Positions 1-5,503 of a stretch of 6,857 bases of DNA are shown here, piece by piece (position 1 is the stretch's first letter; each line of letters starts with the position of its first letter). The stretch is from contig DXZF01000173.1 of assembly GCA_019415425.1 (NCBI GenBank), positions 1-6,857 on the forward strand, read 5' to 3'. This stretch comes from Bacillota bacterium (GTDB lineage Bacteria; Bacillota; Clostridia; Christensenellales; QAND01). Under the pieces are notes generated by a model that searched no databases, was not told the origin of the DNA, and saw nothing but the letters and a program-made list of their open reading frames with translations. The translations under genes and the position numbers were made by a program.

Positions 1-27
1 GCGTACGCTCCCCTTTTGCATTTGCCG

Positions 28-585
28 CTATTTGAATTTGCGCAGGTATGCCTGCAGCTCGCCGAACTTCTCCTGATACAGGTCCAATCCCTTTTGAATG
101 GAGCGCTTGGCCGCCTCGTTGCCCTCAAAGCGATCCACCACGGTGGTCTTGCCCTCCAGGGTCTTGTACACCTCAAAGAAGTGCTTCATCTCGTCCACCA
201 GGTGCTGGGGGAGCTCGCTCAGATCGCGATAGTGCGACATGGACGGGTCGTGCAGCGGCACGGCGATGATCTTTTCATCCATCTCGTCGTCGTCCACCAT
301 CGTCATGACGCCGATGGGGCGGCAATCCACCAGGCACATGGGCACCAGCGACTCCTGGCACAGGATGAGCACGTCCAACGGGTCGTTGTCCTCTGCGTAC
401 GTCAAGGGAATCAGCCCGTAGTTGGCCGGATAGTGCGTCGAGGTATACAGCACGCGGTCCAGCCGCAACAGCCCGGTGTCCTTGTCCAGTTCATACTTGT
501 TCTTTGCGCCCTTGGGAATTTCCACTACGCCGACAAACTGCTCCGGCGTCACGCGGGCGGGGTCGGTATTGTGCCAGGGATTCAT
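28..585 (-). CDS. ppa: Inorganic pyrophosphatase, family I (soluble)
   Basis: This gene encodes a cytoplasmic enzyme that hydrolyses pyrophosphate to two phosphates and so pulls biosynthetic reactions forward. The product is 185 aa, close to the family's usual 170-180. The signature DNDPLD is at residues 66-71, giving metal ligands D66, D68 and D71. Other expected active-site residues follow the E. coli enzyme with an offset of one: E22, K30, E32, R44, Y56 (in PANYG), D98, D103 and K105, then Y140 and K141. The set looks complete, so the enzyme should be active. The frame is open up to 624, but I chose the ATG at 585 because AGGAGGT lies 5 nt before it and the family's N-terminus begins there. 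It lies 35 nt downstream of the solute-binding protein gene in the same direction, so co-transcription is likely; I see no convincing promoter of its own. Confidence 0.96.
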   Translation of the reverse strand: MNPWHNTDPARVTPEQFVGVVEIPKGAKNKYELDKDTGLLRLDRVLYTSTHYPANYGLIPLTYAEDNDPLDVLILCQESLVPMCLVDCRPIGVMTMVDDDEMDEKIIAVPLHDPSMSHYRDLSELPQHLVDEMKHFFEVYKTLEGKTTVVDRFEGNEAAKRSIQKGLDLYQEKFGELQAYLRKFK

Positions 586-590
586 GCGAA

Positions 591-597
591 ACCTCCT
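591..597 (-). promoter_or_regulatory. Ribosome binding site of ppa
   Basis: On the minus strand this reads AGGAGGT, 5 nt before the ATG at 585. It decides the start of ppa against the longer alternative at 624, which would overlap the stop codon of the upstream gene. Confidence 0.85.
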
Positions 598-620
598 TTG
601 CAAGCGTGACGACCACGGGT

Positions 621-1493
621 TCATTGCACCGGGGCCGTCAATTGGTACTTACTATATAATTGAGTTAGTCTACCATCTTGCCGCATGGCCGTCAAGGCCT
701 GTTGCAGCGCCTGGAACAGATCGTCTTCCCCCAGGCGCACGGCGAAGGCGTAGTTGAGGTGCCCCACGGTCTGGGGAGAGATCTGCAGCTCTGAGGAGAC
801 GATGAGGTTGAGCGCGCTGGTCTCGGCGCAAAAGGCGTGAATGGTGCCGCGCGAAAGCGCGTCTGTGGCATCGGGGTAGCTCGAGATGTCCACCACCGTG
901 GCGCTCAGATTGTTGGTCGACAGATACGTGGTCAGAACCGTCTCCGCATTGGAGGAAGGGATGACGCCGATGCGGGTATCGGCGCTGCTCAAATCCACAC
1001 TTTGCCCGCCGCGTGAAAGCAATGCAACCGGTTCCTGTGCATACGCATCGGAAAGCTGATATTTGCTTAAATTTACTTCATTAACGACGACCATGGCGAA
1101 CAGCACGTCGCAGTTCTCCTGCTCCAACTGTGCGCGCGCCGTCTTGGGATTGACGCCCAAAAACTGTACGCTTCCCGTACCCAGGATGCTCTCACACAGC
1201 GCGGTGGCCAGCTCCGGCTCAAAGCCGCTGGCCGTTCCGTTGTCGTCCATCTGCCCATAGGGCGCGCGGTCGCTCTGGACGCCCACCACGATGGTGCCGC
1301 GTGTACGCAGCGTATCCAGCACGTTGGTAGAGCCGCTGCCCAGAAGGCGCGAAAGGATGGCGTATCCCCCTGCGCCCACCACGCACAGCGCCAGTACGAT
1401 GCCCAGCGGCCCCCTGAGCGCCCGCCGGAGCGATTCTTTGGTAAAGCGGCGTGTGGAATGCGTGCGTCTTTTTGTCCGAGCGTGTTTTGCCAA
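621..1493 (-). CDS. Membrane-anchored family 3 solute-binding protein, orphan
   Basis: The 290-aa product resembles periplasmic-type binding proteins of polar amino acid ABC transporters (SBP_bac_3 fold). Residues 1-29 are very basic, and 30-48 form a hydrophobic segment with no lipobox cysteine, so the protein is probably held by an uncleaved signal anchor with its binding domain outside the cell. Residues 60-285 are the binding domain: a first strand ending in GTIVVGVQSD, GFEPELATALCE at 90-101, DVLFAMVVVNEV at 129-140, SDAYAQEP at 148-155, and a C-terminal helix ending in DGRLTQLYSKY. The position where amino acid binders carry Arg (the TPER-type motif) appears to be Asn 141, so the ligand may not be an ordinary amino acid. 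The start is a TTG at 1493 with GAGGAGG 7 nt upstream; no ATG fits. No permease or ATPase gene adjoins it. A sensory or scavenging role is possible but unproven. Confidence 0.85.
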   Translation of the reverse strand: MAKHARTKRRTHSTRRFTKESLRRALRGPLGIVLALCVVGAGGYAILSRLLGSGSTNVLDTLRTRGTIVVGVQSDRAPYGQMDDNGTASGFEPELATALCESILGTGSVQFLGVNPKTARAQLEQENCDVLFAMVVVNEVNLSKYQLSDAYAQEPVALLSRGGQSVDLSSADTRIGVIPSSNAETVLTTYLSTNNLSATVVDISSYPDATDALSRGTIHAFCAETSALNLIVSSELQISPQTVGHLNYAFAVRLGEDDLFQALQQALTAMRQDGRLTQLYSKYQLTAPVQ

Positions 1494-1520
1494 AGCTTAG
1501 CCTCCTCTTTTGTGACCTAC

Positions 1521-1550
1521 AGTGTACCAGACAACCCCCTGTATTGGCAA
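1521..1550 (-). promoter_or_regulatory. Promoter of the binding protein-ppa unit
   Basis: On the minus strand: TTGCCA (1545-1550), an 18-nt spacer, and TACACT (1521-1526). TG stands one base before the -10, making it an extended -10 element. Transcription would start about 20 nt before the TTG start codon at 1493, with the ribosome binding site in between. Called by eye. Confidence 0.6.
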
Positions 1551-1642
1551 CGGCAGCGCGATGAAGCATGCGTATCTGCACGGCCTGGCGGCGGGCAACG
1601 CGCAGGCGCTTGGCACCCGAAAAGCGCGGCTGCCCAAAATTA

Positions 1643-1665
1643 GATGCTACAAACGGAAAAGCATC
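1643..1665. repeat. Inverted repeat upstream of ada
   Basis: GATGCT (1643-1648) and AGCATC (1660-1665) are perfect 6-bp inverted arms around an 11-nt A-rich spacer. The repeat covers the place where the -35 of the ada promoter should be, and that promoter has no good -35 hexamer. An operator or activator site is therefore plausible. With only 6 bp per arm it could also be chance. Confidence 0.45.
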
Positions 1666-1678
1666 GCAGGATGATTTT

Positions 1679-1687
1679 TGCTATACT
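1679..1687 (+). promoter_or_regulatory. Extended -10 promoter of ada
   Basis: The sequence TGC followed by TATACT (1682-1687) is a good extended -10 element. No TTGACA-like -35 lies 16-18 nt upstream, which fits a promoter that needs an activator such as methylated Ada. The implied start is near 1694, followed directly by the ribosome binding site GGGGAGGTGA (1696-1705) and the ATG at 1712. Confidence 0.55.
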
Positions 1688-1711
1688 TCTGAATCGGGGA
1701 GGTGACACTTC

Positions 1712-2749
1712 ATGGATGCAGAAGAAAAGTGGGCGGCCGTTCTCGCAAACGATGCGCGTTATGATGGAAGATTCTTTTATGGGGTAAAGAGTACGGGCAT
1801 ATATTGCAGGCCCTCTTGCAAATCCAAGAAGCCCTCTCCCAAGAATGTGCGCTTCTTTGATTGCGCACAGGAGGCCGAATTGGCCGGATTTCGGCCGTGT
1901 AAGAGATGCAGGCCGGATGTGTTTGCCTACAACCCCGCCGCAAAGATTGCGGAGGCGGCAAAGGCGATCATAGACGAAACGTTTTCCGACCGGATCGAAC
2001 TTCGGGAGAAATTGCACGCCATCGGGGTATCGAGAAGGCATCTGACAGAGCTATTTGAAAAACGCTACGAGATGTCGCTGGAACAGTATGTCCATCAGGT
2101 GCGCTTTTCGCGCGCAAAGGAGATGCTCACAGAGGGAAAACAGATCACCGATGTCGCGTTTGCGGTGGGAATGCAGAGCCCCTCTGCATTTACGGTGTTT
2201 TTTAAGAAGCAAGCGGGCATGTCCCCCTCAGAATACAGGGCCAAACAGGAGACGGAATCCCCGTATTGCTTTTGCCAGACGCCGATTGGAAGGCTTCGCA
2301 TCGTTGAGAATGAAAAGGGGATTGCCGGGATTCGCTTTGTCGATCAGCAGCCGGCTGTCAAGGCGCCGACCGCAAAGGGGACGTATCTTGCGGATGCAAC
2401 GGAACAGCTTCAGGCGTATTTTGCCAAGAGACGCACGGCGTTTGACGTGCCGCTCTGCCCGCTGGGAAGCGAATTTCAACAGAGCGTCTGGCGGGAGCTT
2501 CAGAACATCCCTTACGGCGAAACCCGCAGCTACCAGGACATCGCGCGCCGCATCGGCAAGCCCAAGGCAGCCAGAGCGGTGGGCATGGCGAACAACCGCA
2601 ATCCAATCTTGATCATGATCCCGTGCCACCGGGTTGTGGGCAAAGACAATCGCCTGGTCGGCTATGCCGGCGGAATCGAGCGCAAACAATACCTGCTTCA
2701 TCTGGAGGATGCAAATGACCCATCGGATATTGCCAAGTATAGACATTGA
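1712..2749 (+). CDS. ada: Bifunctional Ada: DNA alkylation repair protein and AraC-type regulator
   Basis: The 345-aa product has the full domain order of E. coli Ada (354 aa). Residues 1-75 form the zinc-binding phosphotriester repair domain: C32 and C36 in YCRPSC, then C63 and C66 in CKRC; C32 would accept the methyl group from methylphosphotriesters. Residues 76-178 form an AraC-type double helix-turn-helix (GVSRRHLTELF, then ITDVAFAVGMQSPSAF and FFKKQAGMSPSEYR). Residues 185-333 form the O6-alkylguanine/O4-alkylthymine methyltransferase domain, with the acceptor C305 in IPCHRVVG and the downstream helix GYAGGIERKQYLL. All key residues are present, so both the suicide repair activities and the methylation-switched activator role should work. 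In the family, Ada activates its own gene. The ATG at 1712 has GGAGGTG 7 nt upstream. The 3' end overlaps the next gene by 35 nt. Confidence 0.96.
   Translation: MDAEEKWAAVLANDARYDGRFFYGVKSTGIYCRPSCKSKKPSPKNVRFFDCAQEAELAGFRPCKRCRPDVFAYNPAAKIAEAAKAIIDETFSDRIELREKLHAIGVSRRHLTELFEKRYEMSLEQYVHQVRFSRAKEMLTEGKQITDVAFAVGMQSPSAFTVFFKKQAGMSPSEYRAKQETESPYCFCQTPIGRLRIVENEKGIAGIRFVDQQPAVKAPTAKGTYLADATEQLQAYFAKRRTAFDVPLCPLGSEFQQSVWRELQNIPYGETRSYQDIARRIGKPKAARAVGMANNRNPILIMIPCHRVVGKDNRLVGYAGGIERKQYLLHLEDANDPSDIAKYRH
2704..2708 (+). promoter_or_regulatory. Ribosome binding site of the CCG-domain gene, inside ada
   Basis: GGAGG lies 6 nt before the ATG at 2715 and directly abuts the in-frame ATG at 2709. 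The spacing favours 2715 as the start. The site lies within the last codons of ada, which suggests translational coupling. Confidence 0.7.
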
Positions 2750-3416
2750 AAGCATTGATTTAGAGAAATGCTATTTCAACCCGGGCTGTGCCGTCAGCAT
2801 TTACAAGCCGGAACTGCCCGCACAGATGCTTGCACTGTTGCACAAAAGCTTCGGAGCGGTCAAGCCCCACGCGATCTGCTGCCATCACAACCCCCGCCTG
2901 CCCGAAGGTGCGACGATAATCAACAACTGTGCCGGCTGCGACAGGCGGTTTCGTTCGGCATATGAGGGGATCCAGACCATTACATATTGGGAGATATTGG
3001 ATGCACAAAAGGAGTTGAAGCTGCCGGATCATGCCGGATTGACGGTTTCCGTCCATGATTCGTGCGCCTTTCGCCAAAAGCCGCAGGTACATGCCGCTGT
3101 GCGGAGTATCTTAAAGAAGATGAATATCGAGATTGTCGAGTCGGAATTCTCTGGCAGCAAGTCGATCTGCTGCGGCGATTGCCTTTATCTGCACGTGCCG
3201 GATGAAGAGGTCGCACAATTCCAAAAGCGGCGAGCGGCCCAGATGCCCTGTGACGATGTGGTGGTGTACTGTATCGGCTGTGTCCGCTCCATGACGGTCG
3301 GTGGCAAGAACGCCCATTATTTGCCGGACCTGCTCTTTGATCGAAAGACGGCGCCGATGAATAACTCCCTCAGGGAGTATCATGGGGATTTGGAAGCCTA
3401 TATACAGACGCACTGA
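2715..3416 (+). CDS. Cysteine-rich CCG-domain (HdrB-like) Fe-S or zinc binding protein
   Basis: The 233-aa product has no signal peptide or membrane segment and should be cytoplasmic. It carries two cysteine modules like the CCG domain of heterodisulfide reductase subunit B and related oxidoreductases. Module 1: C19 and C25 (CYFNPGC), C55-C56 (ICCHHNP, a degenerate CCG) and C72/C75 (NCAGC). Module 2: C117 (HDSC), C152-C153 (CCGDC) and C186/C189 (CIGC); its spacings of about 34 and 32 residues match the canonical CX(n)CCX(n)CXXC. Such domains bind a non-cubane [4Fe-4S] cluster or zinc and act in thiol/disulfide redox chemistry. No partner redox subunit is encoded nearby, so substrate and partner are unknown. 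The frame is open further upstream, but 2715 has the best ribosome binding site. The 35-nt overlap with ada implies coupled expression and possibly induction by DNA methylation damage, which is inference. Confidence 0.8.
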   Translation: MTHRILPSIDIESIDLEKCYFNPGCAVSIYKPELPAQMLALLHKSFGAVKPHAICCHHNPRLPEGATIINNCAGCDRRFRSAYEGIQTITYWEILDAQKELKLPDHAGLTVSVHDSCAFRQKPQVHAAVRSILKKMNIEIVESEFSGSKSICCGDCLYLHVPDEEVAQFQKRRAAQMPCDDVVVYCIGCVRSMTVGGKNAHYLPDLLFDRKTAPMNNSLREYHGDLEAYIQTH

Positions 3417-3466
3417 CGGGCAAGGGGCAAGCAGACAGATCCTTTTTGTAAAAACGTGGGTACAAA

Positions 3467-3504
3467 AATAAGACGGCTGCGCATCTGAACGCAGCCGTCT
3501 TATT
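3467..3504. terminator. Bidirectional intrinsic terminator
   Basis: The arms AATAAGACGGCTGCG (3467-3481) and CGCAGCCGTCTTATT (3490-3504) pair perfectly over 15 bp around an 8-nt loop. Read on the minus strand, the stem runs into TTATTTTTGTA, a good U-tract, so it should end the rpsF-ssb-rpsR transcript. Read on the plus strand the tail TTATTGTG is weaker but could still end the ada transcript. It sits between two convergent units. Confidence 0.9.
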
Positions 3505-3564
3505 GTGTACAATGTGGATCGTTTGATAGACAAAGAACCAACGGATACGGATGTAGCCGCGTCC

Positions 3565-3813
3565 TCAGTCCTGTACGTAGGGCAACAGGGCCACCACACG
3601 CGCGCGCTTAATGGCAATGGCCAGTTCGCGCTGGTGCTTGGCACAGGTGCCGGTCATGCGGCGCGGCAGGATCTTGCCACGCTCGGAGATATAACGGCGC
3701 AGACGATTGACGTCTTTGTAATCAATGACTGCGTTCTTATCTGCACAAAATGCACAGACTTTGCGCCTGGGCCGGCGTCCACCGCGCGGCCTGCGTTGCG
3801 GTCTTTCTTCCAT
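3565..3813 (-). CDS. rpsR: 30S ribosomal protein bS18
   Basis: The 82-aa product is bS18, which pairs with bS6 on the platform of the small subunit. The basic N-terminus ([11 protein letters not shown]) is followed by VCAFCADK at 19-26, the conserved core [22 protein letters not shown] split over 31-52, and [26 protein letters not shown] to residue 79. C20, C23, C57 and H60 make this the zinc-binding (C+) form of the protein. The ATG at 3813 has GGAAGG about 6 nt upstream and lies 18 nt after the ssb stop. It is the last gene of the operon, before the terminator at 3467-3504. Confidence 0.97.
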   Translation of the reverse strand: MEERPQRRPRGGRRPRRKVCAFCADKNAVIDYKDVNRLRRYISERGKILPRRMTGTCAKHQRELAIAIKRARVVALLPYVQD

Positions 3814-3831
3814 GGGTTACCTTCCTTTCTT

Positions 3832-4272
3832 TTAGAAGGGCAATTCGTCATCGTCCAGGGCGTCGCCAAAGCTGGATTCCGTACCGAACGGAGAGGCAGC
3901 GTGCGGCTGCTGTGCCTGGACACGGGGTTCGCCACTGTTTTGAGATTGGTTCTGGCCGGCGCGCTCGAGGAACTCCACCTCTTCGGCGATGATCTCCGTC
4001 ACATAGCGCCTGCTGCCGTCCTGGGCCTCGTAGGTGCGGTTTTGAATGGAGCCGCACACGCAGACCTTGCTGCCCTTATGCAGGTATTTTCCACAGTTTT
4101 CCGCCAGTGCGCGCCAGGTGACGATGTTGAAAAAGTCGGCCGGGCGCTCGCCCTGCGCGTTGGCAAAGCGTCGCTGGACGGCGATGGAAAACGTGCATAC
4201 GGAGATGCCGCTGTTGGTCATGCGCAGGTCCGGATCGCGGGTTAAGTTGCCGATCAAGGTTGCTCTGTTCAT
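3832..4272 (-). CDS. ssb: Single-stranded DNA-binding protein
   Basis: The 146-aa product coats single-stranded DNA during replication, recombination and repair and recruits partner enzymes. Residues 1-104 form the OB fold: MNRATLIGNLTRDPDLR at the N-terminus, FFNIVTWRALAENCGKYL at 47-64, KGSKVCVCGSI at 66-76, and ITEIIAEEVEFLER-like strand at 92-104. Residues 105-138 are a Gln/Asn/Gly-rich flexible linker, and the end DDDELPF is the classic acidic tip that binds RecG, RecQ, PriA and other partners. Length and layout match bacterial SSB. The ATG at 4272 has only a modest ribosome binding site (GAGG about 11 nt upstream), so translation may partly depend on the upstream rpsF, which ends 42 nt earlier. 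Confidence 0.97.
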   Translation of the reverse strand: MNRATLIGNLTRDPDLRMTNSGISVCTFSIAVQRRFANAQGERPADFFNIVTWRALAENCGKYLHKGSKVCVCGSIQNRTYEAQDGSRRYVTEIIAEEVEFLERAGQNQSQNSGEPRVQAQQPHAASPFGTESSFGDALDDDELPF

Positions 4273-4314
4273 CTGTTTACCCGCCTCTTTTCTCGCGTAA
4301 AAATAGGGGTGCGC

Positions 4315-4602
4315 TTACGCATCCTTGCGGATGACCAGAAAGCGCATGATGTCTTCACTGATCTTGAAGTTGCGCTCCAATTCGCGCGGCAGTTCCGGCG
4401 CGGACTGGAAATGCATCAGGATGTAGTGGCCTTCGGTCATGTCTTCGATCTCGTAGGAGAGCTTGCGCTTCCCCCAATCGTCGATCTTCTCGACCGTGCC
4501 GCCGCCATTTGCCACCAGGCCGGAAAAGCGCTCCACCAGCTGTGCGCGGGCTTCGTCTTCGACCGTGGGGTTGATGATGTACATCGCTTCGTCGTTGTTC
4601 AC
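4315..4602 (-). CDS. rpsF: 30S ribosomal protein bS6
   Basis: The 95-aa product is bS6, which forms a dimer with bS18 and joins the central domain of 16S rRNA. The sequence follows the family: YIINPTVEDEARAQLVERF at the N-terminus, GGTVEKIDDWGKRKLSYEI in the middle, the strand GHYILMHF, and the C-terminal ISEDIMRFLVIRKDA. The start is a GTG at 4602, supported by AGGAGGTGA with 8 nt spacing. It is the first gene of the rpsF-ssb-rpsR operon, an order conserved in Firmicutes and many other bacteria. The leader in front may carry the S6:S18 feedback site. Confidence 0.97.
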   Translation of the reverse strand: MNNDEAMYIINPTVEDEARAQLVERFSGLVANGGGTVEKIDDWGKRKLSYEIEDMTEGHYILMHFQSAPELPRELERNFKISEDIMRFLVIRKDA

Positions 4603-4625
4603 GGCGTTTCACCTCCTTTTGGACA

Positions 4626-4645
4626 TTGGCCCCTCTTCGGAGCAA
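4626..4645 (-). promoter_or_regulatory. Candidate S6:S18 autoregulatory hairpin in the rpsF leader
   Basis: On the minus strand the leader contains TTGCTCC, loop GAAGA, then GGGG, a bulged C, and CAA. This gives a 7-bp stem (one U-G pair) with a one-base bulge, and a CCG at the stem-loop junction. S6:S18-responsive rpsF leaders have a short hairpin with a CCG trinucleotide that mimics the 16S site. Location (just after the promoter, before the ribosome binding site) is right, but the structure was folded by eye and the details do not match clearly. Confidence 0.35.
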
Positions 4646-4657
4646 GGATTGCGAGTT

Positions 4658-4686
4658 ATTATAGCACAGCCCCCTGCGACAGGCAA
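4658..4686 (-). promoter_or_regulatory. Promoter of the rpsF-ssb-rpsR operon
   Basis: On the minus strand: TTGCCT (4681-4686), a 17-nt spacer, and a consensus TATAAT (4658-4663), with TG one base upstream of the -10. This is the best promoter in the window, as expected for ribosomal protein genes. The implied transcript starts near 4651 and has a leader of about 48 nt. Confidence 0.85.
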
Positions 4687-4699
4687 GGGGCGGTTGCAC

Positions 4700-4736
4700 A
4701 AAAAAACGCGGAATACCGGGCGATACGGACGCGCTT
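4700..4736 (-). terminator. Probable terminator after lepB
   Basis: On the minus strand AAGCGCG, which begins inside the lepB stop codon, can pair with CGCGTTT. An inner CCG/CGG pair shortens the loop, and a run of seven T residues (A at 4700-4706 on the plus strand) follows the stem. The stem is imperfect and the T-run shares bases with it, so strength is uncertain. The rpsF promoter lies directly beyond it, a sensible place for a terminator. Confidence 0.5.
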
Positions 4737-5289
4737 ACAGCAGGCCAAATTCGCTCAGCGGCCAGAGAATGCATACGGCCTGCCCCACGATCAAATCGTG
4801 TGAGACGGGCCCGTATTCGCAGCTATCCGAAGAGTTGGAGCGGTTGTCGCCCATGACGAATACGCTGTCCGCAGGGATGGTGACGGGCGCCATATCGCGT
4901 GGCCGTACGCCGTTTGCGTATAGATCCTCCTGCAATTTTTCGCCGTTGATGTACACTTCGCCGTTTTGAATCGAGATGGTTTCGCCCGGCAGGCCGATGA
5001 CGCGCTTGATGAAGTATTTGCTGCGCCCCTCAAAGTGGCAGACGATCACCTGGTTGCGCTTGGGAAGGCCAAAGTAATTGCTCACCTTCTGTATCAGCAC
5101 GCGCTGGCCGGTATGCAGCGTTGGCTGCATGCTGGGCCCCTCCACCAACAGCGTATCGAAAATGAACAGCCGCAGCAGGATGGCCACGGCCGCCACGATG
5201 GCACAGAACACGATGAACGATCGCGTTTCGCTCTTCTTTTGCGACGCAGGAGGCATTCCTTCCTGCGGCATGATGGGGGTTTCTTGCAT
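4735..5289 (-). CDS. lepB: Signal peptidase I
   Basis: The 184-aa product cleaves signal peptides from secreted proteins at the outer face of the membrane. It has a short cytoplasmic N-terminus, one membrane segment at about 24-44, and then the catalytic domain. The nucleophile S53 lies in GPSMQPTL and the general base K95 in KRVIGLPGE, as in the Ser-Lys dyad of the family. The later conserved box is GDNRSNSSDS at 147-156. Length and single anchor match Gram-positive Sip-type enzymes. One oddity is Cys 157 where the box normally has Arg (DSR). The ATG at 5289 shares one base with the DUF951 stop codon (TGATG), so the two genes are probably translationally coupled. The stop codon overlaps a probable terminator. 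Confidence 0.95.
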   Translation of the reverse strand: MQETPIMPQEGMPPASQKKSETRSFIVFCAIVAAVAILLRLFIFDTLLVEGPSMQPTLHTGQRVLIQKVSNYFGLPKRNQVIVCHFEGRSKYFIKRVIGLPGETISIQNGEVYINGEKLQEDLYANGVRPRDMAPVTIPADSVFVMGDNRSNSSDSCEYGPVSHDLIVGQAVCILWPLSEFGLL

Positions 5290-5465
5290 CAGGATTCCAC
5301 TTTCTTCACGCGCTTTTCAAACTCCGCACGGTCCAGCATGACGGTGCGCGCACAGGTCAGGCAGGTAATCTTGACGTCGGCGCCCACGCGCGTCACGCGC
5401 CAGCGATCGCCGCCGCAGGGATGTTTCTTTTTCAACTGTACGATCTGTCCGATGGCAATTTGCAT
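5289..5465 (-). CDS. Small DUF951 family protein
   Basis: The 58-aa product matches the DUF951 family (YyzM in Bacillus) over its whole length. Visible hallmarks are the start GQIVQLKKKHPCGGDRW, VGADVKITCLTC at 28-38, and VMLDRAEFEKRVKK near the end. Cysteines C17, C35 and C38, with H15 nearby, suggest a small zinc-ribbon-like, SH3-sized fold. The molecular function is unknown. In Firmicutes this gene often sits beside ychF and the rpsF-ssb-rpsR cluster, and that neighbourhood is partly kept here. The ATG at 5465 has GGGGGAG 5 nt upstream; a longer open frame reaches back into the hydrolase gene but lacks family similarity. It lies 38 nt after the hydrolase gene and overlaps lepB by one base. 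Confidence 0.9.
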   Translation of the reverse strand: MQIAIGQIVQLKKKHPCGGDRWRVTRVGADVKITCLTCARTVMLDRAEFEKRVKKVES

Positions 5466-5503
5466 GATCGCTCCCCCTCCCTTGCGCGCGGATGCGGCGC
5501 CGT

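Noticed and set aside
16..609. A 197-codon open frame on the plus strand
   Set aside because: It lies entirely opposite the pyrophosphatase gene, is rich in His, Val and Leu as antisense frames of GC-rich genes often are, and has no ribosome binding site or family resemblance.
586..624. Longer N-terminus for the pyrophosphatase
   Set aside because: The upstream ATG overlaps the stop codon of the previous gene and has no better ribosome binding site; the added 13 residues fall outside the family. The repeated MNPW is probably chance.
650..675. AT-rich stretch with TATAGT on the minus strand as a separate ppa promoter
   Set aside because: It is part of the C-terminal codons of the binding protein, and no -35 hexamer lies at a suitable distance.
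3443..3468. 8-bp inverted repeat TTTTTGTA/TACAAAAA after the CCG-domain gene
   Set aside because: It is purely AT-rich and weak, and it overlaps the much stronger 15-bp stem by two bases. I treat it as part of the U-tract context of the real terminator.
3505..4245. A 246-codon open frame on the plus strand
   Set aside because: It is antisense to rpsR and ssb, both certain genes, and starts at the edge of the terminator stem. Its product has no recognisable domain.
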